From Prevotella sp. (GTDB lineage: Bacteria; Bacteroidota; Bacteroidia; Bacteroidales; Bacteroidaceae), in contig JAEETC010000010.1 in assembly GCA_016286585.1 (NCBI GenBank), forward strand, positions 1 to 52,247: DNA of 52,247 nucleotides, read 5' to 3'. Made by a program: the position numbers and the translations under genes. Under the pieces are notes generated by a model, which made no database searches, was not told the origin of the DNA, and was given only the letters and a program-made list of their open reading frames with translations. The number at the start of each line of letters is the position of its first letter. Position 1 is the first letter of the stretch. Below, piece after piece: positions 32,440 to 41,421 of the stretch.

Positions 32440-35400
32440 TGGTATGTGAGAATTGTCATAAGGAAAACCGAAGCGTAGCGAAGTTCTGCAAGTGGTGTGG
32501 ACAACCTCTTGCCAGTCAAGATTTGTTAGACAGACTGATCGGTCTCGATGAGGTGAAGCGACAGCTGAAGACCATCGTGAACACCTATACCTATCTCCAG
32601 TCTCGTAAGGATATCGCCAAAGTCCGGATATCTGTCAATGCGATTATTATTGGTGAGACGGGAACAGGAAAGACGATGCTTGCCGAGATCCTTCGTGACT
32701 ATTTCTACCAGCAAAAGATTATAGAGAAGCCAAAGCTGACCATGGTCGATGCCGTTGACTATCAGCGATTTGTAGATAAGTGGGATGATAATATCAAGAA
32801 GGCCAAGGGGGGCATTCTGTTCTTCGACAATGTGCAGAAATTGTTGCCCGACAAGTATTCCAATCAGGTAAATCCGCTCGACAAGTTGTTTGTGGAGATG
32901 GATAAATGGGAGGATAATCCCATTGTGGTTATCTCGGGTCTGACGAAAGGACTGGAGGATTTCCTGGAGAGCAATCCGGCTGTCCTCAACCGTTTCAAAT
33001 ACACGTTCCGTATTCCCACTCCAGGCTATCACGAGCTGACGGATATCTGTAAACTGAATCTCAAGACAAAGTACGGTATCACGAAATTCTCTGAGGAGGC
33101 TGATTACCAACTCTCCCGCTTCTTCAAATACCAGGTCAAGATCAAGGATGAGATGTTCGGTTATGGTCATTTGGCCAATAAGACAGCCGAAGATATCTTT
33201 ACCCATTTCATCAGCCGTGGTGCTGATGCCGAGCAGGTGGAGAAGGATGATGTTCAGGGCTATGTTCCTGAAGAGAGAACCGTTGATGACATCCTGAAGG
33301 ATCTCGATAAGTTCATTGGCATGGACGAAGTGAAGAGTGCTGTCCGGGAGATGGCCTATTCTGTGCAGAACAGTCTCCAGCGGGCAGAACGTGGTCTTGG
33401 AGAGCAGGAAAAGATGTCGATGCATATCATCCTGACCGGTAATCCGGGAACAGGTAAGACAACGATAGCCCGAAAACTGGGAGAGATCCTGGCATCTGTC
33501 GGATATCTTGACAGTGGCCATGTGGTGGAAGTGGACCGTGCTAAGATGGTAAGCCCCTACCAAGGTGAGACTCCTAAGGTGGTGGACCGTCTGTGTGACA
33601 AGGCGATGGGCGGCATCCTCTTCGTCGATGAGGCTTATACCCTTGCACCTTTGAATTCTGCCGGAGAGCGTGATAATCAGGGTGCTCAGGCTCTGGAAAA
33701 ACTGATGAAGCGGATGGAGGATGACCGTGGAAAGTTTGTGGTCATCGCTGCCGGCTACCGGATGGAGATGGAAAATCTCTTCCGTATTAATCCCGGTTTC
33801 CGGAGCCGTTTCAATTATTTTCTTGATATTAAGGACTACACGCCTGATCAGTTGTATCAGATCATGCTGGTCTTTGCCAAGGATAAGAAGTACATCTTCT
33901 CTGCCGAAGCTGAGGAGTTGACCAGGAAGATGATTACGGAGATGTACAACTCCCGTGACAAGGACTTCGCCAACGGTCGTACCATGCGTACTCTCTTCGA
34001 CCAGATCTGTAAGAAGCAGGCCCAGCGTCTGCAGGGAGAGAGCATCGCCCAGATGAGTAACGAGGAACTGATGACCATCAGGGGGGAGGATGTTCCATAC
34101 GAGGCTCCCAAGTCGGTGGATGTCTCTGACTGTCTGGCAAAACTCGACGGTCTGGTAGGACTGGGTGCCGTCAAGAAGGAGGTTGCCAACCTGACGGCTT
34201 ATCTGAATCTGCAGATCAAACGAGGTGAGACCAATACATTCCAGGGCAAGCATTACGTCTTTACGGGTAATCCCGGTACAGGTAAGACGACGGTTGCCCG
34301 TATCATGGCTGACGTGTTCAGGACCCTGGGTATCGTATCCAAGGGACAACTGGTGGAGGCCGACCGTTCGAAACTGGTTTCTGGCTATTCGGGACAGACG
34401 GCCATCAAGACCAATCAGTTGGTAGATCAGGCTTTGGGCGGTGTGCTGTTCATCGATGAGGCCTATACCCTGAAGTCGGGTGACAATGATTCCTTCGGCT
34501 CAGAAGCCATCGACACGTTGTTGAAACGATTGGAAGACGACCGCGGTAAGTTCATCTGTATCGTGGCCGGTTATACGGATCAGATGCACGACTTTATCGA
34601 TTCGAACCCCGGACTGAAGAGCCGTTTCACCCAGACCATCCATTTCGATGACTATACGCCCGACGAACTGACGGAGATATTCCTTAATCTGGCAAAGGGC
34701 AAGAACTTTACTGTCGACGAGAATACCAATGCAGCTATTCACCGTCAGTTTGAACAGCTTTATCTGCGCCGAGACAAGAACTTTGGTAATGCCCGTGAGG
34801 CACGTAGAATCTTCGATGAGGCTGTGGAGCGTCAGAGCCAGCGTCTGGTGAAACTGATGAACGATCCGGGCTTCCAGGAAAACGATATGTACAGTCTGAC
34901 AGCCGAGGATCTGCCGATGGCCCAGGGTGGAACTGCCCGTCCGCTCGACGAGGTGCTCAACGAACTCGACGAGTTTATCGGTATGCGGTCTGTCAAGAAC
35001 TCTATCCGCCGTCTGGCCGTCCAGAGCATGTTTATGAAGCAGCGTGCTGCCATGGGTGCCGGAAAGGTTCAGCAGATGGCCATGAACTTCGTGCTGACGG
35101 GTAATCCAGGAACAGGTAAGACCAGTATTGCGAGGAAGATGGGTGAGATTCTCCAGGCAATGGATATCCTGCCTACCTCCAGGGTCTTGGAGGTGAGCCG
35201 TGCCACCTTGGTGGGTAAGTATATGGGCGAGACACCGAAGATCGTCAATAGTATGTGTGACAAGGCCATGGGTGGCATCCTGTTCATCGACGAGGCCTAC
35301 ACGCTCAGCGAGGGTAGTGATCAGTATGGCAAGGAGGCTATCGACACGCTGATGAAACGAATGGAGGACGACCGTGGTAAGTTTGTGGTGATAGCTGCCG

Positions 35401-35744
35401 GCTACAAGGATCAGATGGAGGTCTTCCTCCAGATGAATCCGGGTCTGGCGAGCCGCTTCACACACAAGCTCCATATCGATGACTATAATGAGGATGAGTT
35501 GCTGTCCATTCTCAAACAGATGGCACAGAAGGAGAACTATACGCTCTCACCGACGGCAGAATACAAGGCTCTGGATACCATCTACAAGATGGTGCTTGTC
35601 AAGGATGAGTCATGGGGTAATGCCCGTGAGATGAGGAACCTGCTCGACACGACGATCCAGAAACTTTCCGTCAGGGTATCGCAGATGCCGGCCGATCAGG
35701 TGACCAAGGAAACCTACCAGCTTATCCTGCCTGAAGATATATAG
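32439..35744 (+). CDS. Zinc-ribbon protein with four tandem CbbX/SpoVK-type AAA+ modules
   Basis: An 1101-residue cytoplasmic ATPase. A zinc ribbon (Cys 3, 6, 17, 20) precedes four AAA+ modules with P-loops at about 72-79 (GETGTGKT), 334-341, 610-617 and 888-895 (each GNPGTGKT). Walker B motifs are FFDNVQ (D130, Asn in place of Glu), FVDEAY (397/398), FIDEAY (673/674) and FIDEAY (951/952). Modules 2-4 resemble CbbX, SpoVK and the EccA ATPase of type VII secretion. Module 1 lacks the catalytic Glu and may be structural. The start codon overlaps the kinase stop (TAATG). Likely a remodelling ATPase; its client is unknown. Confidence 0.92.
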   Translation: MVCENCHKENRSVAKFCKWCGQPLASQDLLDRLIGLDEVKRQLKTIVNTYTYLQSRKDIAKVRISVNAIIIGETGTGKTMLAEILRDYFYQQKIIEKPKLTMVDAVDYQRFVDKWDDNIKKAKGGILFFDNVQKLLPDKYSNQVNPLDKLFVEMDKWEDNPIVVISGLTKGLEDFLESNPAVLNRFKYTFRIPTPGYHELTDICKLNLKTKYGITKFSEEADYQLSRFFKYQVKIKDEMFGYGHLANKTAEDIFTHFISRGADAEQVEKDDVQGYVPEERTVDDILKDLDKFIGMDEVKSAVREMAYSVQNSLQRAERGLGEQEKMSMHIILTGNPGTGKTTIARKLGEILASVGYLDSGHVVEVDRAKMVSPYQGETPKVVDRLCDKAMGGILFVDEAYTLAPLNSAGERDNQGAQALEKLMKRMEDDRGKFVVIAAGYRMEMENLFRINPGFRSRFNYFLDIKDYTPDQLYQIMLVFAKDKKYIFSAEAEELTRKMITEMYNSRDKDFANGRTMRTLFDQICKKQAQRLQGESIAQMSNEELMTIRGEDVPYEAPKSVDVSDCLAKLDGLVGLGAVKKEVANLTAYLNLQIKRGETNTFQGKHYVFTGNPGTGKTTVARIMADVFRTLGIVSKGQLVEADRSKLVSGYSGQTAIKTNQLVDQALGGVLFIDEAYTLKSGDNDSFGSEAIDTLLKRLEDDRGKFICIVAGYTDQMHDFIDSNPGLKSRFTQTIHFDDYTPDELTEIFLNLAKGKNFTVDENTNAAIHRQFEQLYLRRDKNFGNAREARRIFDEAVERQSQRLVKLMNDPGFQENDMYSLTAEDLPMAQGGTARPLDEVLNELDEFIGMRSVKNSIRRLAVQSMFMKQRAAMGAGKVQQMAMNFVLTGNPGTGKTSIARKMGEILQAMDILPTSRVLEVSRATLVGKYMGETPKIVNSMCDKAMGGILFIDEAYTLSEGSDQYGKEAIDTLMKRMEDDRGKFVVIAAGYKDQMEVFLQMNPGLASRFTHKLHIDDYNEDELLSILKQMAQKENYTLSPTAEYKALDTIYKMVLVKDESWGNAREMRNLLDTTIQKLSVRVSQMPADQVTKETYQLILPEDI

Positions 35745-35775
35745 AATAGGGTATAATAGATAATCGTAAGTATAT

Positions 35776-36330
35776 ATGATAATTTGTCCTACTTGCCGAG
35801 AAGAAATAGACAACGATTCCCGTTATTGCGACCAATGTGGTCAGGCCTTATTGTATTGTAATCAGTGTGGCCGGGTGGGAGTTGGACGGCGCTGTACATA
35901 CTGCGGAGGTCTGATGGTGGCGCCTGGTGGAGATCAACAGCCGGATGCCAACGGCTTAGCCTCGATTTCGGGACTATCCACCTATGGGTCTCTCAGGAAT
36001 GGCGTTTCCCAGCCAGGGCAACAGGAAAGTATGCCTGTGCTGACTTTGTCAAACGACAACCTGAATATCAAGATTGTCGCTATGAACGGGGCTATTATCG
36101 GTCGTCGGAAAGGACCATATACGCAGTTCTTTGAGAAACAAGCGTATGTCTCTGGTGTGCATGCCCAGTTGAAATATAATCCTGGCATGGGCTGGTGTGT
36201 GACGGACAAACACTCGTCGAACGGCACGAGTCTGAACCAGCGGCAGATACAACCTGATGTGGATATGACATTGAACAACGGGGATATCCTCACGATAGCC
36301 AATATCAATCTGCAGGTAAAAATCAGATAG
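35776..36330 (+). CDS. Zinc-ribbon / FHA domain protein
   Basis: A 184-residue cytoplasmic adaptor. The N terminus has zinc-ribbon cysteines (CPTCREEIDNDSRYCDQCG, then CNQCG and CTYCGG; residues about 4-45). After a flexible linker, residues about 85-184 form an FHA phosphothreonine-binding domain with the conserved GRRKG (110-114), SGVHA and SSNGTSL elements. It is the reader expected beside a Ser/Thr kinase. The gap from the AAA+ gene is 31 bases and to the phosphatase gene 6 bases. It may tether phosphorylated proteins to a zinc-ribbon assembly shared with the other operon members. Confidence 0.9.
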   Translation: MIICPTCREEIDNDSRYCDQCGQALLYCNQCGRVGVGRRCTYCGGLMVAPGGDQQPDANGLASISGLSTYGSLRNGVSQPGQQESMPVLTLSNDNLNIKIVAMNGAIIGRRKGPYTQFFEKQAYVSGVHAQLKYNPGMGWCVTDKHSSNGTSLNQRQIQPDVDMTLNNGDILTIANINLQVKIR

Positions 36331-36336
36331 TAACAA

Positions 36337-37083
36337 ATGATAGAATTAGATATTTCGGCAGCCAGTAGGATTGGCTGCGTGAGAAGTCAGAATGAAGACA
36401 TGATACTGGTGAATAACCAGTTTCTCCGTGAAGACAGTTACAAGACCAATGTCGTTTTAGGCAGTGAAGACCGTTATTTGATAGCGGTCGCTGATGGAAT
36501 GGGAGGTCATAACAGAGGTGATGTGGCCAGTAGCGATACGCTCAAGAACCTGCATTATTTTTTTCATGACATTCCTGCCACTTTAAGTGCAGGTGACTTT
36601 AATGAGGCCATCGTAGGCTGGCTTGACTCGATCAATAACTATATAGTATCCAAAGGTCGGGCCGATGAACAGTATAAGGGGATGGGCACAACGCTCGTCG
36701 GTATATCTTATTATAATGGGGATATTTATTCGATGAATTGTGGTGACAGCCGACTGTACCGCCATCGAAACGGTCAGTTGGTGCAACTGACGACAGACCA
36801 TTCCCTGAGCAACATGCTTGGAACGGAGAAGCATTCGAGCATTATCACTAATTGCATTGGCGGTGGCTGTCATTCTTCCTACATCGACATGGTTCAGATG
36901 ACGCATGATGTGCAAAAGGGAGATATCTACATGCTTTGCAGCGACGGGTTGACAGATATGGTGTCCGATCCTCGTCTCTGTGAATTGTTAGGAAACGGTG
37001 CCGATGCCGATGCGCTTTGTGAGGCTGCCATAGAGGCAGGCGGTATCGATAATGTATCCTGTTGTGTGATAAGAATAAAGTAG
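36337..37083 (+). CDS. PP2C-family Ser/Thr protein phosphatase
   Basis: A 248-residue soluble phosphatase of the bacterial PP2C (PPM) type. Metal-binding motifs are SQNEDMI near residue 15, VADGMGGHNRGDVAS near 50, GMGTTLVG near 112, NCGDSRLYRHRNG near 131, LCSDGLTDM near 205 and DNVSCCVI at the end. It is complete and matches the length of Stp1-type enzymes. As the last gene of the operon, it probably reverses phosphorylation by the kinase encoded at 29458, a pairing common in bacterial kinase clusters. Confidence 0.94.
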   Translation: MIELDISAASRIGCVRSQNEDMILVNNQFLREDSYKTNVVLGSEDRYLIAVADGMGGHNRGDVASSDTLKNLHYFFHDIPATLSAGDFNEAIVGWLDSINNYIVSKGRADEQYKGMGTTLVGISYYNGDIYSMNCGDSRLYRHRNGQLVQLTTDHSLSNMLGTEKHSSIITNCIGGGCHSSYIDMVQMTHDVQKGDIYMLCSDGLTDMVSDPRLCELLGNGADADALCEAAIEAGGIDNVSCCVIRIK

Positions 37084-37114
37084 TTAAAGAAGTGATAGTA
37101 GTTAAAGAAGAAAG

Positions 37115-38032
37115 ATGCCATTAAGATTACCCGATAAACTTCCTGCCATAGACCTGTTGAAGCACGAGAATATTTTCGTGATGGACGATACCCGGGCCCA
37201 CTCGCAGGACATCCGTCCGTTGAAAATAGTGATCCTTAATCTCATGCCGCTGAAGATAACGACGGAGACAGACCTGATTCGTCTGCTCTCCAATACTCCC
37301 TTGCAGTTGGATATCAGTTTCATGAAACTGAAGAGCCATACGCCGAAGAACACGCCTATTGAACACATGATGATGTTCTACCGTGACTTTGCCGAGATGC
37401 GTCATGAGAAATACGACGGTATGATCGTCACTGGTGCTCCTGTCGAGCAATTAGAGTTTGAGGAGGTGGGATATTGGGATGAGATTACCGATATCTTCGA
37501 GTGGGCAAAGACTCACGTTACCAGTACCTTATATATCTGTTGGGCTGCCCAGGCCGGACTCTATTTCCATTACGGTGTACCCAAGTACCCGCTGCCGATG
37601 AAGATGTTTGGTATCTTCCCGCAGAAACCCCTGGATCCGAAATTACCCATCTTCCGAGGCTTCGACGATGAGTTCATGATGCCTCACAGCCGTCATACGG
37701 AAATCCGGCGGGAGGATATCCTCGCCAATCCTGAACTGACGCTGATTGCTGAGTCTGAGGACAGCGGTGTAAGCATTGTGATGGCCCGTGGCGGTCGTGA
37801 GTTCTTCATCACCGGCCATTTGGAGTATGCACCGAACACACTCGACAATGAGTACAAGCGTGATAAGGACATCCGCAAGGATGTGGCGCCGCCGCTGCAT
37901 TACTACAGGAACGACAATCCTGCCAATGGCCCGTTGGTCACTTGGCGCTCGCATGCGAACCTCTTTTATACGAACTGGGTGAACTACTACGTCTATCAGG
38001 AGACACCTTATAATATTGATGACATCACTTGA
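37115..38032 (+). CDS. metA: Homoserine O-acyltransferase MetA
   Basis: A 305-residue cytoplasmic enzyme that acylates homoserine (succinyl- or acetyl-CoA) in the first committed step of methionine synthesis. Family features are MPLRLPDKLPA at the start, ILNLMPLKITTETDLIRLLS, the nucleophile in YICWAAQAGLYFHYG (Cys142) and HSRHTEI with the following ESEDSGV. The length is normal. A direct repeat of agttaaagaag-type units fills the 31-base gap after the phosphatase gene, so it may or may not share that transcript. Acyl donor preference is not resolvable by eye. Confidence 0.95.
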   Translation: MPLRLPDKLPAIDLLKHENIFVMDDTRAHSQDIRPLKIVILNLMPLKITTETDLIRLLSNTPLQLDISFMKLKSHTPKNTPIEHMMMFYRDFAEMRHEKYDGMIVTGAPVEQLEFEEVGYWDEITDIFEWAKTHVTSTLYICWAAQAGLYFHYGVPKYPLPMKMFGIFPQKPLDPKLPIFRGFDDEFMMPHSRHTEIRREDILANPELTLIAESEDSGVSIVMARGGREFFITGHLEYAPNTLDNEYKRDKDIRKDVAPPLHYYRNDNPANGPLVTWRSHANLFYTNWVNYYVYQETPYNIDDIT

Positions 38033-39851
38033 ACTGCTGGCCCCAGCCAAGAACCTGGATTGCGGCATCGCGGCTATAGACCACGGTGCAGACGCCGTCT
38101 ACATTGGTGCTCCGCGTTTTGGTGCGCGTTCTGCTGCGGGCAACAGTTTAGAGGATATCTCCCGGCTCTGTGACTATGCACATCCCTTCGGGGTGAAGGT
38201 CTATGTGACAGTCAATACCATTCTCTACGACGATGAACTCGACGACACCTGTCAACTCCTTCAAGACCTTCAATCTATTGGTGTCGATGCCGTCCTCGTT
38301 CAGGATATGGGTATTCAGGAATTATCTTCCTCCTTCCTCTTTCCTCGACTCCACGCTTCCACTCAGACCGACAACCGGACTCCAGAGAAGGTGCGCTGGC
38401 TGAGAGACTTAGGTTTCAAGCGGGTGGTCTTGGCCCGTGAACTCTCTGTCGAGGAGATCTCGGAGATTCATCGTGAGGTGCCCGATGTCGAACTGGAGGT
38501 GTTCGTCCACGGTGCCCTCTGCGTCAGTTATTCCGGCATCTGCTATGCTTCCCAGCATTGTTTTGGCCGTAGTGCTAACAGAGGAGCATGTGCTCAGTTC
38601 TGCCGGATGAAGTTCTCGTTGGTCGACAGCGAGGGTAGGGAGGTGGAGCACGACCGTTACCTGCTGTCATTGAAGGATATGAACCAGAGCGACCACCTGG
38701 AAGAATTGATTGAGGCTGGTGCAACGTCGTTCAAGATAGAAGGTCGTCTGAAGGATGTCAGCTACGTGAAGAATGTCACAGCCGCTTATAGCCAACGGCT
38801 TAACGATGTCATCCGTCGCTATCCTGACAAGTATTGTCGCAGTTCGTTGGGTGAGTTTCGCTATACCTTTACCCCAGACCTGCGGAAGACCTTCAATCGC
38901 GGTTATACTACCTATTTCCTGCATGGTCGTCAGCCGGATATCGCTTCCTTCGACACGCCGAAGGCTCTGGGAGAGTTTGTTGGCACGGTGAAGGAATTGC
39001 GAGGAGATTCTTTTAATGTGGCTGGTGTCGCAAGCTTCGCCAATGGTGATGGTCTCTGTTTTTTCCGTCCTCACACCTCTGAACTCGTAGGTTTCCGGGC
39101 CAACCGTGTTCAGGGTAACCGCATCTGGCCCTATCGCTTACCTGACGGTCTTCGTCCTGGTGTTCGCCTCTATCGCAACAATGATCAGGAGTTTGAGCGG
39201 CTGCTGTCGAAACCGAGTGCAGAGCGTCGTATCCCCATCCGTCTCGCCCTCCGTGCCGTCGACGATGGATTCGAGCTCTCAGCTTCCATTTCACAGCCTA
39301 ATTGTCAACTGTCAACTGTCAACTGTCAACTGTCTGCTGAGCATCAGCAAGCCCAGAAGCCCCCTCATGAGAATATCATCCGTCAGCTGTCGAAACTTGG
39401 TGATACTATCTATACCTGTTCTGCTGTCGATATCCCCGACGATTTCAACTATTTCATCCCCAACAGCGTCCTCTCAGAGATGCGTCGCGCTTTGGTAGAG
39501 CTAATGGATAATGGACAATGGATAATGGATAAATCTAGCTCGAAAGTGTCTTCGGATAATTATCCATTATCCATTGTCCATTATCCATTTGATTACCTCT
39601 ATAATATCTCCAACCGCCTCTCCCGGCAGTTTTATGGTGCCAAGGAATTGTCTGCCTACGAACTGAAAGGTGGCGATGGACCCATCATGCAGTGTCGCCA
39701 TTGCATCCGATACTCTTTGGGCTATTGCGTCCGTCATGGCGGTCAGCGTCCTACGTGGCATGAACCTCTCTCACTCGTCTTAGGCGACGGCCGTCGCTTC
39801 CGTTTGGAGTTTGATTGTAAAAACTGTCAGATGAACGTATATGCGTCGTAG
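38019..39851 (+). CDS. Peptidase U32 family protein
   Basis: A 610-residue U32-family protein starting MTSLELLAPAKNLDCGIAAI. The ATG at 38019 is chosen over an in-frame TTG at 38016. It overlaps metA by 14 bases. The diagnostic U32 segment, ELEVFVHGALCVSYSGICYA followed by SQHCFGRSANRGACAQFCR, lies near residues 158-196. Relatives are collagenase-like proteases or the hydroxylation factors RlhA and TrhP. The C terminus carries further cysteines (CRHCIRYSLGYCVRHGG; CKNCQMN), suggesting a metal site. Two short repeats are inserted in frame, encoding QLSTVNCQLS-like and DNGQWIMDK / DNYPLSIVHYP peptides. Confidence 0.9.
   Translation: MTSLELLAPAKNLDCGIAAIDHGADAVYIGAPRFGARSAAGNSLEDISRLCDYAHPFGVKVYVTVNTILYDDELDDTCQLLQDLQSIGVDAVLVQDMGIQELSSSFLFPRLHASTQTDNRTPEKVRWLRDLGFKRVVLARELSVEEISEIHREVPDVELEVFVHGALCVSYSGICYASQHCFGRSANRGACAQFCRMKFSLVDSEGREVEHDRYLLSLKDMNQSDHLEELIEAGATSFKIEGRLKDVSYVKNVTAAYSQRLNDVIRRYPDKYCRSSLGEFRYTFTPDLRKTFNRGYTTYFLHGRQPDIASFDTPKALGEFVGTVKELRGDSFNVAGVASFANGDGLCFFRPHTSELVGFRANRVQGNRIWPYRLPDGLRPGVRLYRNNDQEFERLLSKPSAERRIPIRLALRAVDDGFELSASISQPNCQLSTVNCQLSAEHQQAQKPPHENIIRQLSKLGDTIYTCSAVDIPDDFNYFIPNSVLSEMRRALVELMDNGQWIMDKSSSKVSSDNYPLSIVHYPFDYLYNISNRLSRQFYGAKELSAYELKGGDGPIMQCRHCIRYSLGYCVRHGGQRPTWHEPLSLVLGDGRRFRLEFDCKNCQMNVYAS
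39304..39334. repeat. Tandem GTCAACT units inside the U32 gene
   Basis: Four and a half copies of a 7-base gtcaact unit lie in frame and encode the NCQLSTVNCQLS stretch. No complementary arm is nearby. The unit length is not a multiple of three, so each copy is translated in a different phase. Confidence 0.75.
39503..39589. repeat. In-frame 30-bp perfect inverted repeat inside the U32 gene
   Basis: Arm 39503-39532 (aatggata-type units) and arm 39560-39589 are exact reverse complements over 30 bases with a 27-base loop. The reading frame stays open through both arms and the loop. In the protein it encodes a polar segment between DNGQW and IVHYP that looks foreign to the U32 fold. Confidence 0.85.
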
Positions 39852-40794
39852 ATATTCACCTTTTTACCTTTTCACCTTTTTACTTTTCCTGACAGCGTGT
39901 TATAACCGTGGCCCCATCACGCCTGATGCCTGGAATCTGACGGAGCAACAGCTTGACAGCATCTCCTTTTATACCACCCACCACTATACCCAGAACTACA
40001 ATTTCGTCGTGACGGGCGACTCTTTAGTGGTTGTCGCCCAGCAGCCAGAGGCGATGGCCATCCCCGAGGTGGTGAGCATCGAGATCGAGTCCATCGGATC
40101 AGAGAAGCAGAAAGACTCCATCACGCTCCGAAAGAACGAGCGCATCGTCGTGGCCGACATCATGACCGTCCCCTCCGACACCATCGACTCCGTATGGGTG
40201 AAGGTGGCCCGCGACCAGCTTACTTTTGGGTGGATTCATGAGAAGGAACTCCTCGCAAAGGTCTCCCCCGACGATCCAATCAGCCAGTTCATTGACCTCT
40301 TCTCTGATGTTCATCTGTTAGTCTTTCTGGCCTTTTGTGTAGTTGTTGTAGCCGCCTATGGCGTACGCCGTCTGATGCGGCGGGGTGCGAAGATTGTGCA
40401 TTTCAACGACATCCCCTCGTTCTATCCTACAACCCTTTGTCTGCTCGTGGCTTCCTCAGCCGTACTCTATAGCTCCATCCAGCTCTTCGGCCCAGAGTCG
40501 TGGCGGCATTTCTATTACCATCCCTCGCTCAATCCCTTCGGCATGCCGCTTCATTTGGGACTGTTCGTTACCTCCGTCTGGGCCATCATCATCGTTGGCA
40601 TCGCCACCGTCGACGATGTGACGAAGCACCTTCCTTTGGGCAGCGCCATCCTCTACCTCAGTGGTCTCACGGCCGTTTGTGCCGTTGATTACGTTGTCTT
40701 CAGCATTACCACCTTGTATTATATAGGCTACCCTCTGCTCGTCGCCTACTTCATCTTCGCCCTCCGCCGCCTCTCCCTCCAGGACAGCATTTGA
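39841..40794 (+). CDS. Membrane lipoprotein of unknown function
   Basis: A 317-residue protein overlapping the U32 gene by 11 bases. The signal peptide ends in a lipobox (FLLFLTAC, Cys20). A periplasmic part of about 130 residues follows, resembling an SH3-like beta domain (IVVADIMTVPSDTIDSVWVK, then FGWIHEKEL). About five TM helices fill residues 155-310 (VHLLVFLAFCVVVVAAYGVR and others). I do not recognise the family. The hydrophobic core of the signal peptide is encoded by a 16-bp tandem repeat. Co-expression with the U32 gene is likely from the overlap. Confidence 0.82.
   Translation: MRRRYSPFYLFTFLLFLTACYNRGPITPDAWNLTEQQLDSISFYTTHHYTQNYNFVVTGDSLVVVAQQPEAMAIPEVVSIEIESIGSEKQKDSITLRKNERIVVADIMTVPSDTIDSVWVKVARDQLTFGWIHEKELLAKVSPDDPISQFIDLFSDVHLLVFLAFCVVVVAAYGVRRLMRRGAKIVHFNDIPSFYPTTLCLLVASSAVLYSSIQLFGPESWRHFYYHPSLNPFGMPLHLGLFVTSVWAIIIVGIATVDDVTKHLPLGSAILYLSGLTAVCAVDYVVFSITTLYYIGYPLLVAYFIFALRRLSLQDSI
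39855..39886. repeat. 16-bp tandem repeat encoding a signal peptide core
   Basis: TTCACCTTTTTACCTT at 39855-39870 is repeated at 39871-39886 with one change (15 of 16). Translated in frame, it gives SPFYLFTFLLF, the hydrophobic core of the lipoprotein signal peptide. Confidence 0.8.
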
Positions 40795-40800
40795 ACAGTT

Positions 40801-41271
40801 CTACCACAGCCAGTCTTCCTGTTCGTCGTCGTAGATGAAGGGGCCGTTCCAGCCGTGGGAGCGGCAGGCCTCGGCGATGGTTTCCTGTTCTTCAGGTGAG
40901 ATGAGGCGTTTGCCGTTGCGCATCTCGAAATATTGGGAGCGGCCAAAGGTCCAGATGAGCTCCTGACGGATGTTGTGCTCCATACGGCCCGGCATGTCGA
41001 CATAGAACTGCGTCATGCCCTTTTTCTTGATGGCTCGGACGTTCGGACGGTATTTCACACAGCTTTCGCCTCCGATCTGCGGATTGCGTGGATTCATGGA
41101 TTTCTGCACGATCGGCAGCGTGTCGGCATACAGCCCCACGAGCCAGTGCAGGCATTGCTCCTTGAGCGGACAGCTCTCGATGAAGCACTTCTGATAATGG
41201 CTGGCCTTCTCGCGGAAGACCTCTTCCTGCGACACCGTCGCCTGTTGTTGTGGTTCTTTAGTTGTATTCAT
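40801..41271 (-). CDS. Conserved hypothetical Bacteroidales protein
   Basis: A 156-residue soluble protein of unknown function, starting MNTTKEPQQQATVSQEEVFR. The start at 41271 is preferred over a longer frame beginning at 41310 because a -7 promoter element (41284-41277) lies between them. Features are a Cys-containing N-terminal half (CFIESCPLKEQCLHWLVGL), a central DMPGRMEHNIRQELIWTFG and an aromatic acidic C terminus (YDDEQEDWLW). It may belong to a domain family of unknown function (DUF6078-like), recalled without a search. It is convergent with the lipoprotein gene, 6 bases away. Confidence 0.75.
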   Translation of the reverse strand: MNTTKEPQQQATVSQEEVFREKASHYQKCFIESCPLKEQCLHWLVGLYADTLPIVQKSMNPRNPQIGGESCVKYRPNVRAIKKKGMTQFYVDMPGRMEHNIRQELIWTFGRSQYFEMRNGKRLISPEEQETIAEACRSHGWNGPFIYDDEQEDWLW

Positions 41272-41276
41272 GAGTG

Positions 41277-41284
41277 CAAAGGTA
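41277..41284 (-). promoter_or_regulatory. -7 promoter element of the hypothetical gene, near-leaderless
   Basis: On the minus strand TACCTTTG (41284-41277) ends five bases before the ATG at 41271, implying a 5' leader of only a few bases. Confidence 0.55.
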
Positions 41285-41337
41285 GTAATAATTATCCGAT
41301 AACCATACATTATCCTGTTCTTTTTTACCTTTATTTA

Positions 41338-41369
41338 TTTGCACGTTTCAGAAATATTATTTAAATTTG
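41338..41369 (+). promoter_or_regulatory. Promoter of the BspA-like surface protein gene
   Basis: TTTG at 41338-41341 and TAAATTTG at 41362-41369 are spaced by 20 bases. The leader to the ATG at 41422 is about 45 bases. Confidence 0.75.
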
Positions 41370-41421
41370 CAGCCAAATATATGTCTAACCCTCGAAACAA
41401 ACATCTATAACTATCATAATT

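Noticed and set aside
32526..34349. Antisense open frame of about 600 codons within the AAA+ gene
   Set aside because: Same bias effect; translation shows no domain and conflicts with the clear AAA+ sense product.
32439..37083. Interpretation of the kinase operon as a type VI or type VII secretion locus
   Set aside because: No sheath, Hcp, VgrG, EssC/EccC or WXG100 genes occur in the window; only the signalling and AAA+ parts resemble those systems.
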